From NCBI GenBank assembly GCA_029266795.1, contig JAQSWE010000064.1:1-15066 (forward strand): a DNA stretch of 15,066 nt, written 5' to 3'. How positions within the stretch are numbered: the first letter of the stretch is position 1; each line of letters opens with the position of its first letter. This DNA is from Alphaproteobacteria bacterium (GTDB lineage Bacteria; Pseudomonadota; Alphaproteobacteria; Micavibrionales; UBA2020). Under the pieces are notes generated by a model that searched no databases, had not been told where the DNA came from, and worked only from the letters and a program-made list of their open reading frames with translations. Shown here in pieces: positions 12,359 to 15,066 of the stretch. A program made the position numbers and the translations under genes.

Positions 12359-15066
12359 TCCTCCGTCAAACTCACCAGCGTCGTATTACCGCCGCTTGCC
12401 GTTGTATTCACGGTAATCGTTTTTTCCGTCGCAAAACGCAGCAGGTAGTGCGGGCCGCCGGCTTTGGGGCCGGTGCCGGAGAGGCCTTGGCCGCCGAAGG
12501 GCTGGACGCCGACGACCGCGCCAATCATGGAGCGGTTGACGTAGCAGTTGCCGGCCTGAATGCGGCTGGTGACGTTACGCATGACATGATCGATGCGGGT
12601 ATGCAGGCCGAAGGTGAGGCCGTAGCCCGTCGCATTGATCTGGTTAATGACAATGTCGAATTCATCGGGCTTGAAGCGGATGATGTGCAGCACGGGGCCG
12701 AAGACTTCCTTCATCAGCTGCGCCATCGACTTGATCTCGAAGGCGCGGGGGGCGAAGAAGCTGCCGTTTTTGGCGGCATCCGTCACCGGCACCTGCGCGA
12801 CCAGCTTCGCCTCGCGGCTCATGCGCTGGGCGTGTTCTTCCAGACCCTCCAACGCACCCTTGTCGATGACGGGGCCGATATCGGTCGAGAGGTTCATGGG
12901 GTCGGCGAGCACGAGTTCCTTGCACGCACCGTTCAGCATGGTGATGACTTTATCCGCGATGCTGTCCGCCACGAAGAGCACACGCAGGGCGGAGCAACGC
13001 TGCCCCGCCGAGCGGAAGGCGCTGGTGATAACATCATCGATAATCTGTTCGGGCAGGGCGGATGAATCCGCGATCATCGCGTTCTGGCCGCCGGTTTCGG
13101 CGATCAGCGGCACGATCTGGCCCTTGCGTTGCGCAAGCGCACGGTTGATCGTCTGCGCGGTTTCGGTCGAGCCCGTCATGCAGACGCCCGCGATGCGTTC
13201 ATCCGGCACCATCAGCGATCCGGCGAGGCGGCCCGAGACAGGCATAAAGGCGATGACGTCTTTCGGGATACCAGCCTTGATCAGCAATTCCACTGCGCGC
13301 ATGGCGATCAGGCAGGTCTGCCCCGCCGGTTTCGCAATCACACAGTTGCCCGCCATCAGGGCGGCGGCGACTTGGCCGAGGAAAATCGCCAGCGGGAAAT
13401 TCCATGGGCTGATGCAGAGGAACACGCCGCGCCCTTCGAGGAACAGGCGGTTGGATTCACCTGTCGGCCCCGGCAGCACTTGGCCGCCATCGGGGAAATG
13501 CTTGCGGCCTTCGGCGGCGTAGTAGCGGCAGAAATCGACTGCTTCACGCACTTCGGCGACGCCATCCACATGCGTCTTGCCGCCCTCGCGCGTCAGCAGC
13601 GCCATCAGGGTGGGCATATCCTGCTCCATCAGGTCGGCCATGCGGTCGAGGATCGCCGCACGCTCCGACGCCGGCGTGTTTTTCCATGCAGGGAAGGCGG
13701 CGGTGGTGGTTTGTAGCGCGTTCTGGATGTCTGCTTCATTCGCCTGCATCACGGTGCCGATTTCGCGGCGGTTATCGGTGGGGTCGAAGACGGCTGCGCC
13801 CCCGCCCGGCTTCCGGATGCCGTTGATGAGCGGGGCGGCGACGTATTTCTGCTTCGCGGCTTCTTCGATCTTTTGCAGCAGCGGGTCGCTGACATGGCTG
13901 TTGGCGAATTCGACGCCTTGCGAATTCTTGCGGTCCTCGAACATGTTTTCCGGCAGTTGAATACGCGGATGCGGCTTCGACTTCAAATCGGAAATATACT
14001 GCACCGGATCGACCAGCATTTCGTCGATCGGCACTTTGTCGTTCTGCAGCCGGTTCACGAAATTCGTGTTCGCGCCGTTTTCCAGCAGGCGGCGGACGAG
14101 ATAGGGCAGCAAATCCTGATGGCTGCCGACGGGCGCATAAACGCGCACGGGGTACTTGCCTTTTTCTGTGCCGACAATCTGGTGATAGAGCGGCTCGCCC
14201 ATGCCGTGCAGGCGCTGGAATTCGAAACCAGTCTTGTCCGCACCCGCCAGCTCTATCAGCGTTGCGACCGAATAGGCATTATGCGTGGCGAACATAGGAT
14301 AGAAAATATCGCGGCGCGCCATCATGCGGCTTGCATTGGCGATATAGGATACGTCCGTAGCGTTCTTGCGCGTGAAAACGGGATAGCCGGGCAAGCCGTT
14401 GACCTGCGCATATTTGATCTCGCTGTCCCAATACGCGCCCTTGACCAGACGCACCATCATCTTGCGGTTGTTTTCCTCGCAGACGGCTTCCAGCCAGCCG
14501 ATCAGGCGGGAGCAGCGTTTCTGGTAGGCCTGAATGGCAAGGCCGAAACCATCCCAGCCTTTCAGGGAAGGATCGCTGAATGCGTTCTCGATGATCTCCA
14601 TCGATGTTTCGAGGCGGTGCGCTTCCTCCGCATCGACCGTCATGCCGATGCCATAGCCTGCGCATTTCTGGGCGAGCGCCAGCAGTTTGTCCGACAGCGG
14701 CGGTACGCAAGCCTCGCGATGGCCGTATTCAAAACGCGGATGCAGCGCGGAGAGCTTCACCGAAATACCGGGCGCGGAAATCGGGCCGCGATCGTTGGCG
14801 GACTTTCCAATCGCGTCGATGGCCATGGAATAGCTGTTGAAATAACGCTCGGCGTCTTCGGATGTGCGGGCGCCTTCGCCCAGCATGTCGTAGGAATGGC
14901 GGGAGCCGTTTTTCTCGGCATCCACCGCATTTGCCAGCGCTTCCTCGATCGTGCGGCCCATAACGAATTGCTGGCCCATGATCTTCATGGCATGCAGCAT
15001 CGCGCGGCGCACCACGGGCTCGCCCAGTTTCGACACCATGCGGGAGGCGATGTTGGAAACGGGGTC
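12355..15066 (-). CDS. putA: PutA, proline dehydrogenase / delta-1-pyrroline-5-carboxylate dehydrogenase, 5' end missing
   Basis: PutA oxidises proline to pyrroline-5-carboxylate with FAD and then to glutamate with NAD. The frame is open through the right edge, so the ATG at 15039 is internal and 903 residues are visible. Counting from that ATG, the FAD-binding proline dehydrogenase barrel runs from about 85 to 370, with MVRLVKGAYWDSEIK (195-209), FATHNAYSV (250-258) and the end strand VRVYAPVG. The aldehyde dehydrogenase domain runs from about 400 to 880, with ISPWNFPLA (543-551), IAETGGQNAMI (646-656, catalytic Glu648) and SAGQRCSALR (677-686, catalytic Cys682). The protein ends with TTASGGNTTLVSL, the usual end of the short (type A) PutA without an extra C-terminal domain. 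The missing N-terminus means a DNA-binding domain cannot be judged. Confidence 0.96.
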   Translation of the reverse strand, partial: DPVSNIASRMVSKLGEPVVRRAMLHAMKIMGQQFVMGRTIEEALANAVDAEKNGSRHSYDMLGEGARTSEDAERYFNSYSMAIDAIGKSANDRGPISAPGISVKLSALHPRFEYGHREACVPPLSDKLLALAQKCAGYGIGMTVDAEEAHRLETSMEIIENAFSDPSLKGWDGFGLAIQAYQKRCSRLIGWLEAVCEENNRKMMVRLVKGAYWDSEIKYAQVNGLPGYPVFTRKNATDVSYIANASRMMARRDIFYPMFATHNAYSVATLIELAGADKTGFEFQRLHGMGEPLYHQIVGTEKGKYPVRVYAPVGSHQDLLPYLVRRLLENGANTNFVNRLQNDKVPIDEMLVDPVQYISDLKSKPHPRIQLPENMFEDRKNSQGVEFANSHVSDPLLQKIEEAAKQKYVAAPLINGIRKPGGGAAVFDPTDNRREIGTVMQANEADIQNALQTTTAAFPAWKNTPASERAAILDRMADLMEQDMPTLMALLTREGGKTHVDGVAEVREAVDFCRYYAAEGRKHFPDGGQVLPGPTGESNRLFLEGRGVFLCISPWNFPLAIFLGQVAAALMAGNCVIAKPAGQTCLIAMRAVELLIKAGIPKDVIAFMPVSGRLAGSLMVPDERIAGVCMTGSTETAQTINRALAQRKGQIVPLIAETGGQNAMIADSSALPEQIIDDVITSAFRSAGQRCSALRVLFVADSIADKVITMLNGACKELVLADPMNLSTDIGPVIDKGALEGLEEHAQRMSREAKLVAQVPVTDAAKNGSFFAPRAFEIKSMAQLMKEVFGPVLHIIRFKPDEFDIVINQINATGYGLTFGLHTRIDHVMRNVTSRIQAGNCYVNRSMIGAVVGVQPFGGQGLSGTGPKAGGPHYLLRFATEKTITVNTTASGGNTTLVSLTEE

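Noticed and set aside
12448..13716. Plus-strand frames of about 200-300 codons opposite putA
   Set aside because: They are antisense shadows of the aldehyde dehydrogenase domain with no independent support.

Overview
The window looks like chromosomal DNA of an alphaproteobacterium. The tolQ-tolR-tolA-tolB cluster, the block rsfS-rlmH-envC-ctpA-yibQ-rppH and a fused proline dehydrogenase/aldehyde dehydrogenase (PutA) are all typical of that class. Most genes are GC-rich. The species cannot be fixed from this sequence alone. No phage, insertion sequence, CRISPR array, rRNA or tRNA was seen.

Positions 1-3731 (+ strand) hold the Tol envelope-division operon: the 3' end of ybgC, then tolQ, tolR, tolA and tolB, closed by a strong intrinsic terminator. 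The pal and cpoB genes that usually follow tolB are not there.

Positions 3730-9710 (- strand) hold a compact seven-gene block, read from right to left: rsfS (ribosome silencing), rlmH (23S rRNA methylation), envC (degenerate LytM activator of cell-wall amidases), ctpA (S41 protease), a YibQ-type divergent polysaccharide deacetylase, rppH (RNA 5' pyrophosphohydrolase) and a rhomboid membrane protease. Gaps within it are 3-19 bases, except for 57 bases between rsfS and rlmH. It converges on the Tol operon at a shared terminator. The block joins ribosome/RNA maintenance to septal peptidoglycan splitting and envelope proteolysis, and so fits beside the Tol genes.

Positions 9711-10031 are AT-rich and gene-poor, and are the least explained part. 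They contain a clear minus-strand intrinsic terminator placed just ahead of rsfS, a strong Shine-Dalgarno followed by ATC codons instead of a normal start, and a short open frame of unknown status ending just before the terminator.

Positions 10032-11326 (+ strand) hold a secreted Sel1-repeat gene that appears split by a one-base frameshift near 10210. Its stop codon directly abuts that of nadD on the opposite strand.

Positions 11327-15066 (- strand) hold putA (5' end outside the window), a small AT-rich gene for an unrecognised exported cysteine-containing protein overlapping the putA stop, and nadD. The usual nadD-rsfS neighbourhood is therefore interrupted here by the Sel1 gene and the AT-rich spacer.

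I found no convincing new multi-gene system. The best candidates for new biology are the terminator and start-codon arrangement ahead of rsfS, the small exported protein between putA and nadD, and the broken Sel1 gene.
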